Source: Tenacibaculum soleae (GTDB taxonomy: Bacteria > Bacteroidota > Bacteroidia > Flavobacteriales > Flavobacteriaceae). Taken from it: a DNA stretch of 64,000 bases. Where the stretch lies: positions 372,001 to 436,000 of the forward strand of contig NZ_MAKX01000002.1 of assembly GCF_001693415.1 (NCBI RefSeq). Direction: 5' to 3'. The number at the start of each line of letters is the position of its first letter. The stretch's first letter is position 1. The translations under genes were made by a program, and so were the position numbers. Under the pieces are notes generated by a model that saw only the letters and a list, made by a program, of their open reading frames with translations, was not told the DNA's origin and did no database searches. Shown here in pieces: positions 26,485 to 35,239 of this stretch.

Positions 26485-27240
26485 TTAAGGTTTATCAATA
26501 ATCGTTACAGATAATGCGTTATAAGTACCATTTTTCAAAGAATACATTTGTCCATTTACCTCTTGGTAGAACTCTACTCCTAAAACCTGTACTACTGGTA
26601 ATGTAGAATTAGCAGTTATAGAAGCTGTTAATGCAATTGCAGCTGTATCTGCAACTGTGTAAGGTAAAATTGCAGTTTCATCATTTTCAAAAGTTGAGGT
26701 TTCATTTACGAAATCTAATTCTGATGCTCCCATTACAATTTTAAAATGTGTCGTTCCTGCAGGAGCTGCAATTCTAACTGTTGGTGAAAAAGCAGCTAAA
26801 TTTAAAGTTGTATCTCCAGAAACTCTATCAAAAGCTTTAACAAACGGAGCAAACAGAGTTGCTCCTAACTTTCCTTTCAAATTAAATTCAAACGCTTCTA
26901 AAAGGTTTAAATTACCATCCTGTAAAGTTCTCTGTCCTCTTTCATTAACAATATCGGTTTTAGTAACGGCTACTAAAATTTTTGTTAAACGAGAAACCAC
27001 TCTTTTGTCTTTTGCATTTTGTAAAAGCACACGAATCGCATTTCGCAATACTTTTCCACCTTTACCTGCTCTACCAAATTCAGAACCATTTTCTCGCGTT
27101 CTTTGAAACGCTGGGTCATTTTGAATTCTACTTTTGTCTACACCACCTTTTTCACGAGCAAGATGTCCATCGCTTGTTTTGTAAAAAGAAATACCTCCGA
27201 TAGTTCCTTTTAGCTTAATAATTCCAGTTTGTTTTGCCAT
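26485..27240 (-). CDS. Unknown 251-residue protein, first gene of the reverse-strand cassette
   Basis: I do not recognise a named family, though similar proteins occur in Flavobacteriia. The N-terminus MAKQTGIIKLKGTIGGISFY is rich in Gly, and residues 25-110 are basic and helical with many Arg/Lys. The C-terminal half (about 130-251) is beta-rich with Thr/Ala-rich strands (TTLNLAAFSPTVRIAAPAGT; AIALTASITANSTLPVVQVL). A basic arm plus a beta-sandwich, with no signal peptide, would suit a structural protein that assembles on nucleic acid or into particles. That is inference from shape only. Confidence 0.7.
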   Translation of the reverse strand: MAKQTGIIKLKGTIGGISFYKTSDGHLAREKGGVDKSRIQNDPAFQRTRENGSEFGRAGKGGKVLRNAIRVLLQNAKDKRVVSRLTKILVAVTKTDIVNERGQRTLQDGNLNLLEAFEFNLKGKLGATLFAPFVKAFDRVSGDTTLNLAAFSPTVRIAAPAGTTHFKIVMGASELDFVNETSTFENDETAILPYTVADTAAIALTASITANSTLPVVQVLGVEFYQEVNGQMYSLKNGTYNALSVTIIDKP

Positions 27241-27463
27241 AATTTTTACTTTTTTTTGTGATTAACATTTCAAATCACGTAACTTTATGGCAGTCAATAA
27301 AAAAACGAAATCCGTTTTTGGATGTTCGTTCCGATAACTCCAAAAACGTCATTAAAATATTGATAACACGAAAGTGTTCACAACATTTTAACAACGCATT
27401 ATCAACATCATCATAAAAATATTAAGTCTGTTTTAAGTATTGATAAAGTATAGATAGAGTATT
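27241..27463. promoter_or_regulatory. Divergent control region with two hairpins
   Basis: This gap lies between the reverse-strand cassette and a forward small gene. CGTTTTTGGA (27313-27322) and TCCAAAAACG (27339-27348) form a perfect 10-bp stem with a 16-base loop. AACAC-GAAA-GTGTT (27365-27378) is a compact stem with a GNRA tetraloop. No T-run follows either. They could be an operator, an RNA leader or a replication origin for the cassette. Confidence 0.5.
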
Positions 27464-27658
27464 ATGAATCAGAAAAGAGCTTGTATATACCCAAAAGACA
27501 TTCAGCGCATCACAGGGCGTAGTGAACGTTATGGACGCAAGTTATTAAATGATATCAAGAACTTTTTAGACAAAGAACCTCATCAATTTGTTACTATCAA
27601 TGATTTTTCAGAATATTCTGGAATAGAAATTGAAATCATTAATCTGTATATTAATTAG
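27464..27658 (+). CDS. Small HTH-like protein
   Basis: The 64-residue protein YPKDIQRITGRSERYGRKLL... looks like a short DNA-binding helix-turn-helix, with a second helical block (VTINDFSEYSGIEIEIINL). Related small proteins are widespread in flavobacterial genomes without a known function. It is divergent from the 26.5-27.2 kb gene across a hairpin-rich gap and may regulate the cassette. The start ATG is the only reasonable one. Confidence 0.62.
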   Translation: MNQKRACIYPKDIQRITGRSERYGRKLLNDIKNFLDKEPHQFVTINDFSEYSGIEIEIINLYIN

Positions 27659-27858
27659 TTATAAAATCACTTCCATAAATCATAAAATTTGCGTAAATTT
27701 ATGTTGCTTTGTATGTATAAGGTTTTTATATTTTTACCTCTTTTGTATAAAGCAATTCAAAACGAAAGTTCATATCATTAAAGTTACCTATTCGGTTACC
27801 TCAAAAAGGAAACAACTTGTAACTAATTGATAATTAAAGACATTAGAGTGGTAGTTAC

Positions 27859-27876
27859 AATCCTGCCACCCCGACT
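27859..27876 (+). other. Candidate att site: fragment of a tRNA-Pro 3' end
   Basis: AATCCTGCCACCCCGACT matches the T-loop end, CCTGC T-stem strand and CACCCCG acceptor strand of a bacterial proline tRNA (acceptor CGGGGUG...CACCCCG, discriminator A). No matching 5' half lies within 100 bases upstream, so it is a remnant, not a gene. A strong terminator follows 4 bases later, as expected after a tRNA. Integrative elements that insert into tRNA 3' ends leave such a duplicate. The tRNA identity is from memory. Confidence 0.6.
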
Positions 27877-27880
27877 TAAA

Positions 27881-27910
27881 AGACTTAAGAGAAATCTTAA
27901 GTCTTTTTTA
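27881..27910 (+). terminator. Rho-independent terminator after the tRNA fragment
   Basis: AGACTTAAGA (27881-27890), a GAAA tetraloop and TCTTAAGTCT (27895-27904) form a perfect 10-bp stem followed by a T-run. It probably belonged to the original tRNA transcription unit. Confidence 0.85.
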
Positions 27911-28078
27911 TTTTACAGGTTTTCGTTTTCCCTTACCAATTTCTATTTTAACAACCTTTTTTCCTGTTAACTTAAATAGTTTTTTCACTCCTCAATACTT
28001 TTTATTTCTTCTTTTGTGATGATCTACAAACCCTTAATTGGGTTTTTAAAATAAATTAAAATTTATTAATTTTTAATC

Positions 28079-28136
28079 AATCTAAATAAAAACTATTTTT
28101 ATATTTGCCTCGTTATTTAAAACAAATCTAAATAAA
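28079..28136 (+). promoter_or_regulatory. Promoter and repeated motif before the TonB receptor
   Basis: TATATTTG (28100-28107) fits the -7 element TAnnTTTG. The motif AATCTAAATAAA occurs twice (28079-28090 and 28125-28136), flanking it, and a related ATTTAAATCTAAT lies before the DUF4374 gene near 30568-30580. A Fur-type or other iron-regulator site is a guess from the gene content. Confidence 0.5.
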
Positions 28137-28138
28137 TT

Positions 28139-30559
28139 TTGAGAGCTTTATATTTATTTTTCATATCAATTTTATTATGTTTTACATCATTTGCTAAAAC
28201 ATCAAACAACAATATTTTAATGAGCTTATCTGGTAAAGTAAGCTACAAAAACGGAACTCCCGCTGAATTAGCTTTAGTTCACATTAAACAAATTGGTAAA
28301 AGTGTATATACTGATGAAAATGGTAACTTTCTTTTTTCAAATATACCAGCAGGCAAATACACTGTTTATATTAAAGCTTTTGAAACGAGCGGCATTAGTA
28401 TAAATGTAGATTTGACTACAAAATCAGACCACTTGACTGTTGTTTTAGAAAACAATGAGAACACAAAATTAGACAACATTATTATAACCAGTAAGTCTAA
28501 AGGAAAACTAATTAAAGAGAAAGGATTTTCTATAGCAATAGCTGACACGCAAAAGTTAGCTGTTCAAAATTTGCAAGCAACTGAAATTCTGGGTAGAACA
28601 TCTGGTGTTAAAATTAGACAAAGTGGAGGACTTGGTTCACATACACACTTTAATCTTAACGGGCTTAGTGGTAATTCTGTTCGAATTTTTATTGATGGTA
28701 TTCCACTTCGAAATTACGGTGAATCATTTTCTTTATCAAGCATTCCGCCTGCAATGATAGCACGTATTGAAACCTATAAGGGGGTTTTGCCTGCCGAGTT
28801 AACCGAAGATGCATTAGGTGGTGGTATCAATATTGTTCTTAAAAAAAGTATAGGTACACATCTTAGCACTGCCTATTCTTACGGATCGTTTAACACACAT
28901 CAAATAAATATAGATGGTGGATATAGAAATCCTATAACAAATTTCAATGTAGATGCATCTGCTTTTTACAACAGCACTGATAATAACTATGAAGTTTGGG
29001 GTGATAATGTTTATGTAGTTAATCCTACCACAGGAAAAGTAAAATACGTAAGAGCCGAACGCTTTCATGACAAATACAAATCTAAAGGTCTTAAAGCCAA
29101 TATTGGATATATCAATAAAGAATGGGCTGATGAAATAACCTTAGGTTTAATGATTTCTAATATGGAAAACGACGTACAAACAGGTCCAGTTATGGATATT
29201 GTATACGGAAACAGAAGAAATAAGCTGAATAGTAAAATGTTATCTTTCAAATACAGAAAAAAAGATCTCATAACAGAAGGTTTATCACTAAATACCTTTA
29301 CTTCTTTTTCACACACAAACCGTATGGTAATTGATACAGTTCCATACATGTATAATTGGTTAGGTAAAATTATAAGAGACACTAATGGAGTTCCTATTAA
29401 TTGGCAAAACAATGGCGGAGAGGCAGGTGATGCTACATTAGCAAATAATAAGGAAATTAATATTGCTAATAGAACTGGTTTGTATTATCAATTACACCCA
29501 CAACATAAATTAGGTTTGCATTATTTTTATAATCGTTTTACTAGAGATATTGACGATCCAATGCGTCCGCAAGCAGAAAGAGATTTAACCGACACTAGAT
29601 ACCTTACTAAGCAAATAATTAGCTACTCGTATGAAAGTATTTTTTTTGCTAAAAAACTAAAAACAAACTTATTTTACAAGCAATACAAACAACACGTAAA
29701 ATTATCTGACCCCAAAAGAGTAGGACAAACAATTATAGCTTCAGACTATGAAAAAAACATTAGTTATAACGGTTATGGTGCAGCAATTTCATATGCTGTT
29801 ACACCTAAGACAACATTAGTAACCTCAGCCGAAAAAGCCTTACGAATGCCAGGTATATCTGAATTACTTGGTAATACCAGCGAAAATATTGAACCTACTT
29901 ATACACTTTTACCTGAAACAAGTATTAATTACAACCTTGGTTTTCTATTAGGCACATATTCAATAAAAAAACATCATTTTAATCTTGAAACCAACTTTTT
30001 TGTACGAAATATAAAAAACATGATTACAAGAAGTATTAGCGGAAGTTTATCGGACACGTACGGTTTTGAAAACTTAGGAAAAATTAAAAGCAAAGGATAC
30101 GATATTGAACTAAAATACAATTATAACAATCGTTTATTTATAACCGCTAATTACTCCAATTTTAATGCACGTTATAATTTAAGGTTTGATGAATTTGGAT
30201 CTGAATACATCTATTATAAAGACCGATTAAGAAACGCTCCATATTTAACTGCAAATACTTATGCTGAATATAAGTTTAACGATTTTATAAAGAAAAATTC
30301 AAAATTCTCCATCAATTATAACTTTGGATATACCCATAAATTTTTCAGAAACTGGGAAAGTTTAGCTAGTAAAGGTAAAGCCTACATCCCAACTCAAATA
30401 CTGCATGATATTGGCGCATCATACACTGCCCCTAACAATAAAACAACTGTAAGTTTTAATGCCAAAAACATTACCGATAAACAAGTTTTTGATAATTGGG
30501 CAATGCAAAAACCTGGTAGAGCCTTTTATTTAAAACTTATTTACAGACCAATATTTTAA
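28139..30559 (+). CDS. TonB-dependent outer-membrane receptor (XusA-like)
   Basis: The 806-residue receptor has a signal peptide (to about residue 22), a carboxypeptidase-regulatory-like Ig domain (about 30-105, KVSYKNGTPAELALVHIKQI), a plug (about 125-235, with SGGLGSHTHFNLNGLSG and VLPAELTEDALGGGINI) and a 22-strand beta-barrel ending in an aromatic residue (LIYRPIF). TonB-ExbBD energises import through such gates. The partner downstream is a DUF4374 lipoprotein, the pairing of the Bacteroides XusA-XusB xenosiderophore uptake system. Start is TTG; the next ATG would lose the signal peptide. Confidence 0.9.
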   Translation: MRALYLFFISILLCFTSFAKTSNNNILMSLSGKVSYKNGTPAELALVHIKQIGKSVYTDENGNFLFSNIPAGKYTVYIKAFETSGISINVDLTTKSDHLTVVLENNENTKLDNIIITSKSKGKLIKEKGFSIAIADTQKLAVQNLQATEILGRTSGVKIRQSGGLGSHTHFNLNGLSGNSVRIFIDGIPLRNYGESFSLSSIPPAMIARIETYKGVLPAELTEDALGGGINIVLKKSIGTHLSTAYSYGSFNTHQINIDGGYRNPITNFNVDASAFYNSTDNNYEVWGDNVYVVNPTTGKVKYVRAERFHDKYKSKGLKANIGYINKEWADEITLGLMISNMENDVQTGPVMDIVYGNRRNKLNSKMLSFKYRKKDLITEGLSLNTFTSFSHTNRMVIDTVPYMYNWLGKIIRDTNGVPINWQNNGGEAGDATLANNKEINIANRTGLYYQLHPQHKLGLHYFYNRFTRDIDDPMRPQAERDLTDTRYLTKQIISYSYESIFFAKKLKTNLFYKQYKQHVKLSDPKRVGQTIIASDYEKNISYNGYGAAISYAVTPKTTLVTSAEKALRMPGISELLGNTSENIEPTYTLLPETSINYNLGFLLGTYSIKKHHFNLETNFFVRNIKNMITRSISGSLSDTYGFENLGKIKSKGYDIELKYNYNNRLFITANYSNFNARYNLRFDEFGSEYIYYKDRLRNAPYLTANTYAEYKFNDFIKKNSKFSINYNFGYTHKFFRNWESLASKGKAYIPTQILHDIGASYTAPNNKTTVSFNAKNITDKQVFDNWAMQKPGRAFYLKLIYRPIF

Positions 30560-30588
30560 TCACATTATTTAAATCTAATTATATTATT

Positions 30589-31860
30589 ATGAAAACAAAT
30601 TTTATATCAATAAGCAAATCATTGCTATTAACCGCTGCCGTCGTTAGTTCATTATTGACAAGCTGTGAATCAAACGACAACATCGAAGATAAAATACCTA
30701 CAGGTACGCAAGATTTCTATAACGTAGCTTTCGGAGTAGGATCTACAGGAAACTCAGCTACTTTTGTACAAGCTTTCTCTGAATTAAAAGATGGTGAAAT
30801 TTCATTTAAAGGAGAAGGTTTTGAAGTTCCTTCAGTACGTACTGCAAGAATTTACGGTACACCTTCTGGTAAATATCTATACAACCTAAGTTATGGAGGT
30901 GGTATGCTTTACAAGTACGAAATAAATGGCGCCTCTAATTACACACAATTAGAAGAAACAAACGTTCAGGTTGCTATGGGTACAGCTTACCCTAGATGGA
31001 AAGTGCTTAATGAAAATGATGCTTTAGTACACACCATTAACACTGAAAAGATTTACAACGCCGATACATATTCACACACGGAAGCAAAGGCTGTTTTACA
31101 AAGAATTGAACTAGCAAACTTATCTTTAGCTGAAAAACAGGAAGTAATAATTCCACAAACAGCAGACGGTTTACACATTTGGCGAATTGACAACCCTACA
31201 ATACAAAACGGAAAGGCTTATTACGGTGTCGCTAAAAGAGGCTACGACCCAAACACTGATGAAAACATTAGAACAGATGAATATAAAGCAACAACTTTAG
31301 TAGTAGATTACCCTTCTTTAAAAAATCCTGTTTTATTAGAATCTGAAGTAGCTAAAGGCTCTACTTACGGCTACAGAGCACCCGTATACCATGTAGATGA
31401 AAAAGGAGATATTTATCATTTAACCTCTAACCCTGCAAAATTAGTTCGTATTAAAAACGGAACTTATGATGATGCTTATCAATTAGATTTATCAACCGCA
31501 TTAGGTATGACACAGGTTGGTGCTAACGGATGGTATTATGTAGGTAACGGTATTGCTTATGCTCCTTATTATGATGCATCAATTGGTAAAGGTAGTGACC
31601 AAGCTACACCTTGGGGAGTTACTCGAATTGATCTATATAACAAAACTGCTATTAAACTAAACGTACCAGCAAATTTATGGATGTGGTATTATCAATCTGG
31701 AGTTTTAGGAAAAGATGGTAAATTTCACATGGCAATTGCACCACTTGGTGAAAAGGGACACATATATAGTTTTAACCCTCAAAGTACATCACCAGACGGA
31801 TACACTAAAGGCGCTGAGCTAGATAACGGAGCTGATTCATTTTACATAGGTATCTATTAA
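30589..31860 (+). CDS. DUF4374 surface lipoprotein (XusB-like siderophore-binding candidate)
   Basis: This 423-residue lipoprotein (lipobox Cys26, SLLTSCESN) has the DUF4374 domain, with beta-propeller-like repeats such as RIYGTPSGKYLYNLSYGGGM and a conserved GTAYPRWK. Bacteroides XusB belongs to this family and captures iron-siderophores on the cell surface for XusA. It lies 29 bases after the TonB receptor gene, so an operon is likely. The third Xus gene, a PepSY membrane reductase, is not next to it. Ligand specificity is unknown. Confidence 0.87.
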   Translation: MKTNFISISKSLLLTAAVVSSLLTSCESNDNIEDKIPTGTQDFYNVAFGVGSTGNSATFVQAFSELKDGEISFKGEGFEVPSVRTARIYGTPSGKYLYNLSYGGGMLYKYEINGASNYTQLEETNVQVAMGTAYPRWKVLNENDALVHTINTEKIYNADTYSHTEAKAVLQRIELANLSLAEKQEVIIPQTADGLHIWRIDNPTIQNGKAYYGVAKRGYDPNTDENIRTDEYKATTLVVDYPSLKNPVLLESEVAKGSTYGYRAPVYHVDEKGDIYHLTSNPAKLVRIKNGTYDDAYQLDLSTALGMTQVGANGWYYVGNGIAYAPYYDASIGKGSDQATPWGVTRIDLYNKTAIKLNVPANLWMWYYQSGVLGKDGKFHMAIAPLGEKGHIYSFNPQSTSPDGYTKGAELDNGADSFYIGIY

Positions 31861-31884
31861 TCATAATCTTTCAATCCCCCACTA

Positions 31885-31917
31885 AAAGGTTTAAGTTATT
31901 ACTTAAACCTTTTTTTG
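31885..31917 (+). terminator. Terminator of the TonB receptor/DUF4374 operon
   Basis: AAAGGTTTAAGT (31885-31896), loop TATT and ACTTAAACCTTT (31901-31912) form a perfect 12-bp stem followed by Ts. It closes the two-gene operon and confirms that no third uptake gene is co-transcribed. Confidence 0.88.
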
Positions 31918-31972
31918 CATTATCAATATTAACATTTTTATTCTCTACCATATTTTATGTAAATTCGTACTT

Positions 31973-32584
31973 ATGGAACTACTTTTTTTAGGCCTAATCG
32001 GCGGATCAATTATTTCTTATTTTATTTTCAAACATTTCTCTTTTGTTAATAAAAGAAATACTACAAACAAGCAATCAGTTATATTATTAGATAAAATTAA
32101 AAAAGTATCTAAATTAATTACTGTTGAAGGTGAATTTGCCGAAATATACCATCACGAAAACACAAAAGAAAAATTTTTAGGTTTATTTACTAGTAAAAAA
32201 AAAGCGATTATATTAATTAACGCCAAGGTGCATATTGGTTTTGATTTTAGAAAAATTAAAATGCATACTGATACTAAAAGTAAAATCTTAACCTTATCAG
32301 AATTTCCAACACCAGAAGTTTTTTCGATAGAACCAAACTTACGCTTTTATGATATTCAAAATGGCTTGTTAAATAAATTTAGCTCAGAAGATTTAACCGC
32401 TGTAAACAAAGAAGCTAAAGAGCATATTTTACAAAAAATACCTGAAAGTAATTTAATGCAAACAGCCAATAAAGAAGCTATCGAAGCTATTTCATTAATG
32501 CAAAATTTAGTTGAAACTATTGGATGGAAACTTGACTACACATCTCTAGAACTCCCTAACAACAATCAAAAAAGTATTAACTAA
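31973..32584 (+). CDS. DUF4230-family membrane-anchored protein
   Basis: The 203-residue protein has one N-terminal transmembrane helix (about 2-18) and a soluble DUF4230 domain containing LITVEGEFAEIYHHE, GLFTSKKKAIILINAKVHIG and IGWKL near the end. The family is widespread and uncharacterised. Its stop TAA overlaps the ATG of the YjbR-type gene by one base, so the three genes to 33499 form an operon. Confidence 0.83.
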   Translation: MELLFLGLIGGSIISYFIFKHFSFVNKRNTTNKQSVILLDKIKKVSKLITVEGEFAEIYHHENTKEKFLGLFTSKKKAIILINAKVHIGFDFRKIKMHTDTKSKILTLSEFPTPEVFSIEPNLRFYDIQNGLLNKFSSEDLTAVNKEAKEHILQKIPESNLMQTANKEAIEAISLMQNLVETIGWKLDYTSLELPNNNQKSIN

Positions 32585-32949
32585 TGAATATAGAAGAACT
32601 ACACGATTATTGCTTAACAAAAAAAGGTGTCACAGAAAATTTTCCTTTTGATGATGTTACCTTAGTTTTTAAGGTTATGGGAAAAATGTTTGCATTAGTA
32701 GGTTTAGATAGTTGGGAAAAAGGTGAAACTAAAATTAATTTAAAATGCAATCCTGAGCGATCTTTAGAGTTAAGAGAACAATACGAAAGCATTAACCCTG
32801 GTTGGCACATGAATAAAAAACATTGGAATACCGTTACTTTAAACAACGATGTTTCTGATAAATTAGCTTTTGAATTAATCGACCACTCGTATGAATTAAT
32901 TATAAAAGGGTTAACAAAAAAACTACAAGAAGAATTAAAAGCAATGTAA
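32584..32949 (+). CDS. MmcQ/YjbR-family protein
   Basis: This 121-residue protein matches the MmcQ/YjbR family (CyaY-like fold): CLTKKGVTENFPFDDVTLVF, KMFALVGLD, NLKCNPERSLELREQYESI, PGWHMNKKHWNTV, LIDHSYELI. Members bind double-stranded DNA in some reports, but the cellular role is unknown. It is coupled to the gene before it by a one-base overlap and lies one base from the folate cyclo-ligase. Confidence 0.87.
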   Translation: MNIEELHDYCLTKKGVTENFPFDDVTLVFKVMGKMFALVGLDSWEKGETKINLKCNPERSLELREQYESINPGWHMNKKHWNTVTLNNDVSDKLAFELIDHSYELIIKGLTKKLQEELKAM

Positions 32950-32950
32950 A

Positions 32951-33499
32951 ATGTTAAAAGCTGATTTAAGAAAAATATACAAACAAAAAAGAAGTGCGCT
33001 AACAAGTATTGAAAAAAAAGAACTTGAAAAAAGCATCTATCAACAAATATTTGAACTTGATTTTAACCAAATAAATAATGTGCATTTATTTTTATCAATG
33101 CAAAAATTTAATGAAATAGATACAAAACCCATCATTGATTTTTTTAGAAAAAAAAATAAAAAAATAATTGTAAGCCGATGTAATTTTAGTGATGATTCTC
33201 TTTCTCATTTTTATTTAGAAGAAAATACTAAAATAAGCTTAAATAAATTTGGTGTTCCTGAACCTGTGAATGCTGAAGAAATTGCCGCTACAAAAATTGG
33301 TTTAGTTTTTGTTCCTTTATTAATTTCTGACAAACAAAAATTTAGAGTTGGTTACGGAAAAGGCTTTTATGATCGATTTTTAGCAGCTTGCAGACAAGAT
33401 TGTAAAACTATTGGCCTTAATTTTTTTAACCCGATTGATAAAATTACTGACACTCACAAGTTTGATGTTCCGCTTGATAAAATAATTACTCCTAAATAA
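32951..33499 (+). CDS. 5-formyltetrahydrofolate cyclo-ligase
   Basis: The 182-residue enzyme converts 5-formyl-THF to 5,10-methenyl-THF with ATP, returning a storage folate to one-carbon metabolism. Motifs are the N-terminal LRKIYKQKRSALTS, the substrate region SMQKFNEIDTKPI, and the nucleotide-binding RVGYGKGFYDRFL near the C-terminus. The length is usual for the family. It ends the operon that starts at 31973. Confidence 0.92.
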   Translation: MLKADLRKIYKQKRSALTSIEKKELEKSIYQQIFELDFNQINNVHLFLSMQKFNEIDTKPIIDFFRKKNKKIIVSRCNFSDDSLSHFYLEENTKISLNKFGVPEPVNAEEIAATKIGLVFVPLLISDKQKFRVGYGKGFYDRFLAACRQDCKTIGLNFFNPIDKITDTHKFDVPLDKIITPK

Positions 33500-33500
33500 A

Positions 33501-33533
33501 AAATCCTGCATAAATTATGCAGGATTTTTTTTT
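33501..33533. terminator. Bidirectional terminator between folate cyclo-ligase and rho
   Basis: AAATCCTGCAT (33501-33511) pairs with ATGCAGGATTT (33517-33527) and is flanked by A- and T-runs. It sits between two convergent genes. Confidence 0.88.
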
Positions 33534-33553
33534 ATAATTACTATTTCTACAAA

Positions 33554-35239
33554 TTATCCGTTCATAGAAATTAAAAACTCATCATTATTTTTAGACGTTC
33601 TAATTCTATCATTTATAAACGACATTGCTTCAACAGGGTTCATATCTGCTAAATATTTACGTAATACCCACATACGCTGTACAGTTTTGTCATCTAAAAG
33701 TAAATCATCACGACGTGTACTTGATTTAATTAAATCAATTGCTGGGTAAATTCTACGATTAGAGATATTACGATCTAATTGTAACTCCATATTACCAGTA
33801 CCTTTAAATTCCTCAAAGATAACCTCATCCATTTTTGATCCAGTTTCGGTAAGAGCTGTTGCTATAATTGTTAACGATCCACCATTTTCAATATTACGAG
33901 CCGCACCAAAGAAACGCTTTGGTTTATGTAATGCATTGGCATCAATACCACCAGATAATATTTTACCAGAAGCAGGTGCAACGGTATTATACGCTCTTGC
34001 CAAACGTGTAATTGAATCTAATAAAATTACTACATCATGCCCACACTCTACCAAACGTTTTGCTTTTTCTAAAACAATATTTGCAACACGTACATGTTTG
34101 TCTGCTGGTTCATCAAAAGTAGAAGCTACAACCTCTCCACGTACATTACGTTTCATATCTGTAACCTCTTCTGGTCTTTCATCAATTAACAATACAATTT
34201 GATATACCTCTGGATGATTTGCCGCAATTGCATTAGCAACATCTTTTAACAACATAGTTTTACCAGTTTTTGGCTGCGCTACAATCATACCACGTTGCCC
34301 TTTACCAATAGGTGAAAATATATCAATAATTCTTGTTGATAATGAACTTCCTTTTTCAGCTAAGTTGAATTTCTCTTCAGAAAACAAAGGCGTTAAGTGT
34401 TCAAAAGATACACGATCACGAACAATATTCGGACTTAATCCATTAATTTTTGATACTCTAATTAAAGGAAAATATTTTTCTCCTTCTTTTGGAGGGCGAA
34501 CATTACCTAAAACGGTATCTCCTGTTTTTAACCCGAATAATTTTATTTGCGATTGTGATACATAAATATCATCTGGCGATGATAAATAATTATAGTCTGA
34601 CGATCGTAAAAAACCGTATCCATCAGGCATCATCTCTAAAACACCTTCACTTTCAATAATTCCATCAAATTCAAAATCAGGGTCTCTATATCTATTTCCA
34701 CTTTTATGCTGTGGTTTATTATGCTGATTTTTATGTTGTGGTTGTTTGTTTTTTTGATTTTTATGCTGTGGCTGTTTATTATTATTCGCGTTTTGTGCTT
34801 TTTTTGCTGCCTCAACTTCTTGCCTAGGCCTTGGTCTTGGTGGATGTTTTTTAACTTCAGCAATGGGTTGTTTTTCTTCCGTCTGAGATTTTTTTTCAAC
34901 CACTTTCTTTTCAACAGGCTGTTTTTCTTCAACTTTAGCTACTGCTACTTTTTTAGCTACAACAGGTTTTGCTTCTTTAACCAAAGGTTTAGGTTTAGGC
35001 TTATCGGCAACTTTAGGCTGTGGTTGTTTTGGAGCCTCCTCAGTTTTTTCTATTCTTTTTCTTTTAGGTTTTTCAACTTTTGGCTTAGCTTCATTTGCAC
35101 TAGCTTCAGCCTGTGCATCTAAAATTTTATAAACTAAATCTAATTTTTTTAACTGACTGGTTTTTTTTAAACCTATGCTTTTTGCAATTACTTGTAAGTC
35201 TGTTAACTTTTTAGTTTTTAATTCCGAAATCTCGAACAT
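33554..35239 (-). CDS. rho: Transcription termination factor Rho with long disordered insertion
   Basis: This 561-residue Rho is a hexameric RNA helicase that ends transcription. It has the N-terminal Rho_N helix domain (about 1-45), then a Lys/Pro/Gln/His/Asn-rich low-complexity stretch (about 47-185) with repeated QPQHKNQ-like units. The RNA-binding cold-shock domain (about 190-270) and the ATPase domain follow, with Walker A AQPKTGKT near residue 320, Walker [17 protein letters not shown] and the Q/R-loop region. E. coli Rho is 419 residues, so the insertion explains the extra length. In Bacteroides thetaiotaomicron the matching disordered region drives Rho condensates. Confidence 0.95.
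   Translation of the reverse strand: MFEISELKTKKLTDLQVIAKSIGLKKTSQLKKLDLVYKILDAQAEASANEAKPKVEKPKRKRIEKTEEAPKQPQPKVADKPKPKPLVKEAKPVVAKKVAVAKVEEKQPVEKKVVEKKSQTEEKQPIAEVKKHPPRPRPRQEVEAAKKAQNANNNKQPQHKNQKNKQPQHKNQHNKPQHKSGNRYRDPDFEFDGIIESEGVLEMMPDGYGFLRSSDYNYLSSPDDIYVSQSQIKLFGLKTGDTVLGNVRPPKEGEKYFPLIRVSKINGLSPNIVRDRVSFEHLTPLFSEEKFNLAEKGSSLSTRIIDIFSPIGKGQRGMIVAQPKTGKTMLLKDVANAIAANHPEVYQIVLLIDERPEEVTDMKRNVRGEVVASTFDEPADKHVRVANIVLEKAKRLVECGHDVVILLDSITRLARAYNTVAPASGKILSGGIDANALHKPKRFFGAARNIENGGSLTIIATALTETGSKMDEVIFEEFKGTGNMELQLDRNISNRRIYPAIDLIKSSTRRDDLLLDDKTVQRMWVLRKYLADMNPVEAMSFINDRIRTSKNNDEFLISMNG

Larger units (their letters stand above)
27659..28138. other. Element-chromosome junction region without genes
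   Basis: The stretch holds direct repeats GTTACC (27783-27788 and 27795-27800), a 9-base inverted repeat TTGTAACTA/TAGTTACAA (27817-27825 and 27852-27860), the tRNA 3'-end fragment (27859-27876), a strong terminator (27881-27910), a second hairpin AAACCC/GGGTTT (28028-28045) with a T-run, and the promoter region of the TonB receptor. An open frame at 27630-27830 has no protein-like character. Confidence 0.6.

Noticed and set aside
27630..27830. 66-residue frame after the small HTH gene
   Set aside because: Low-complexity Cys/Phe/Tyr-rich translation with no start context, overlapping the att region repeats.
27800..27876. Complete tRNA gene at the junction
   Set aside because: Only the 3' end matches; no 5' acceptor, D-arm or anticodon arm can be folded upstream, so it is a remnant.
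34706..35122. 138-residue forward-strand frame rich in Phe/Leu/Trp
   Set aside because: It is the antisense of the repetitive Lys/Gln/His-rich part of rho, so its hydrophobic look is a by-product.
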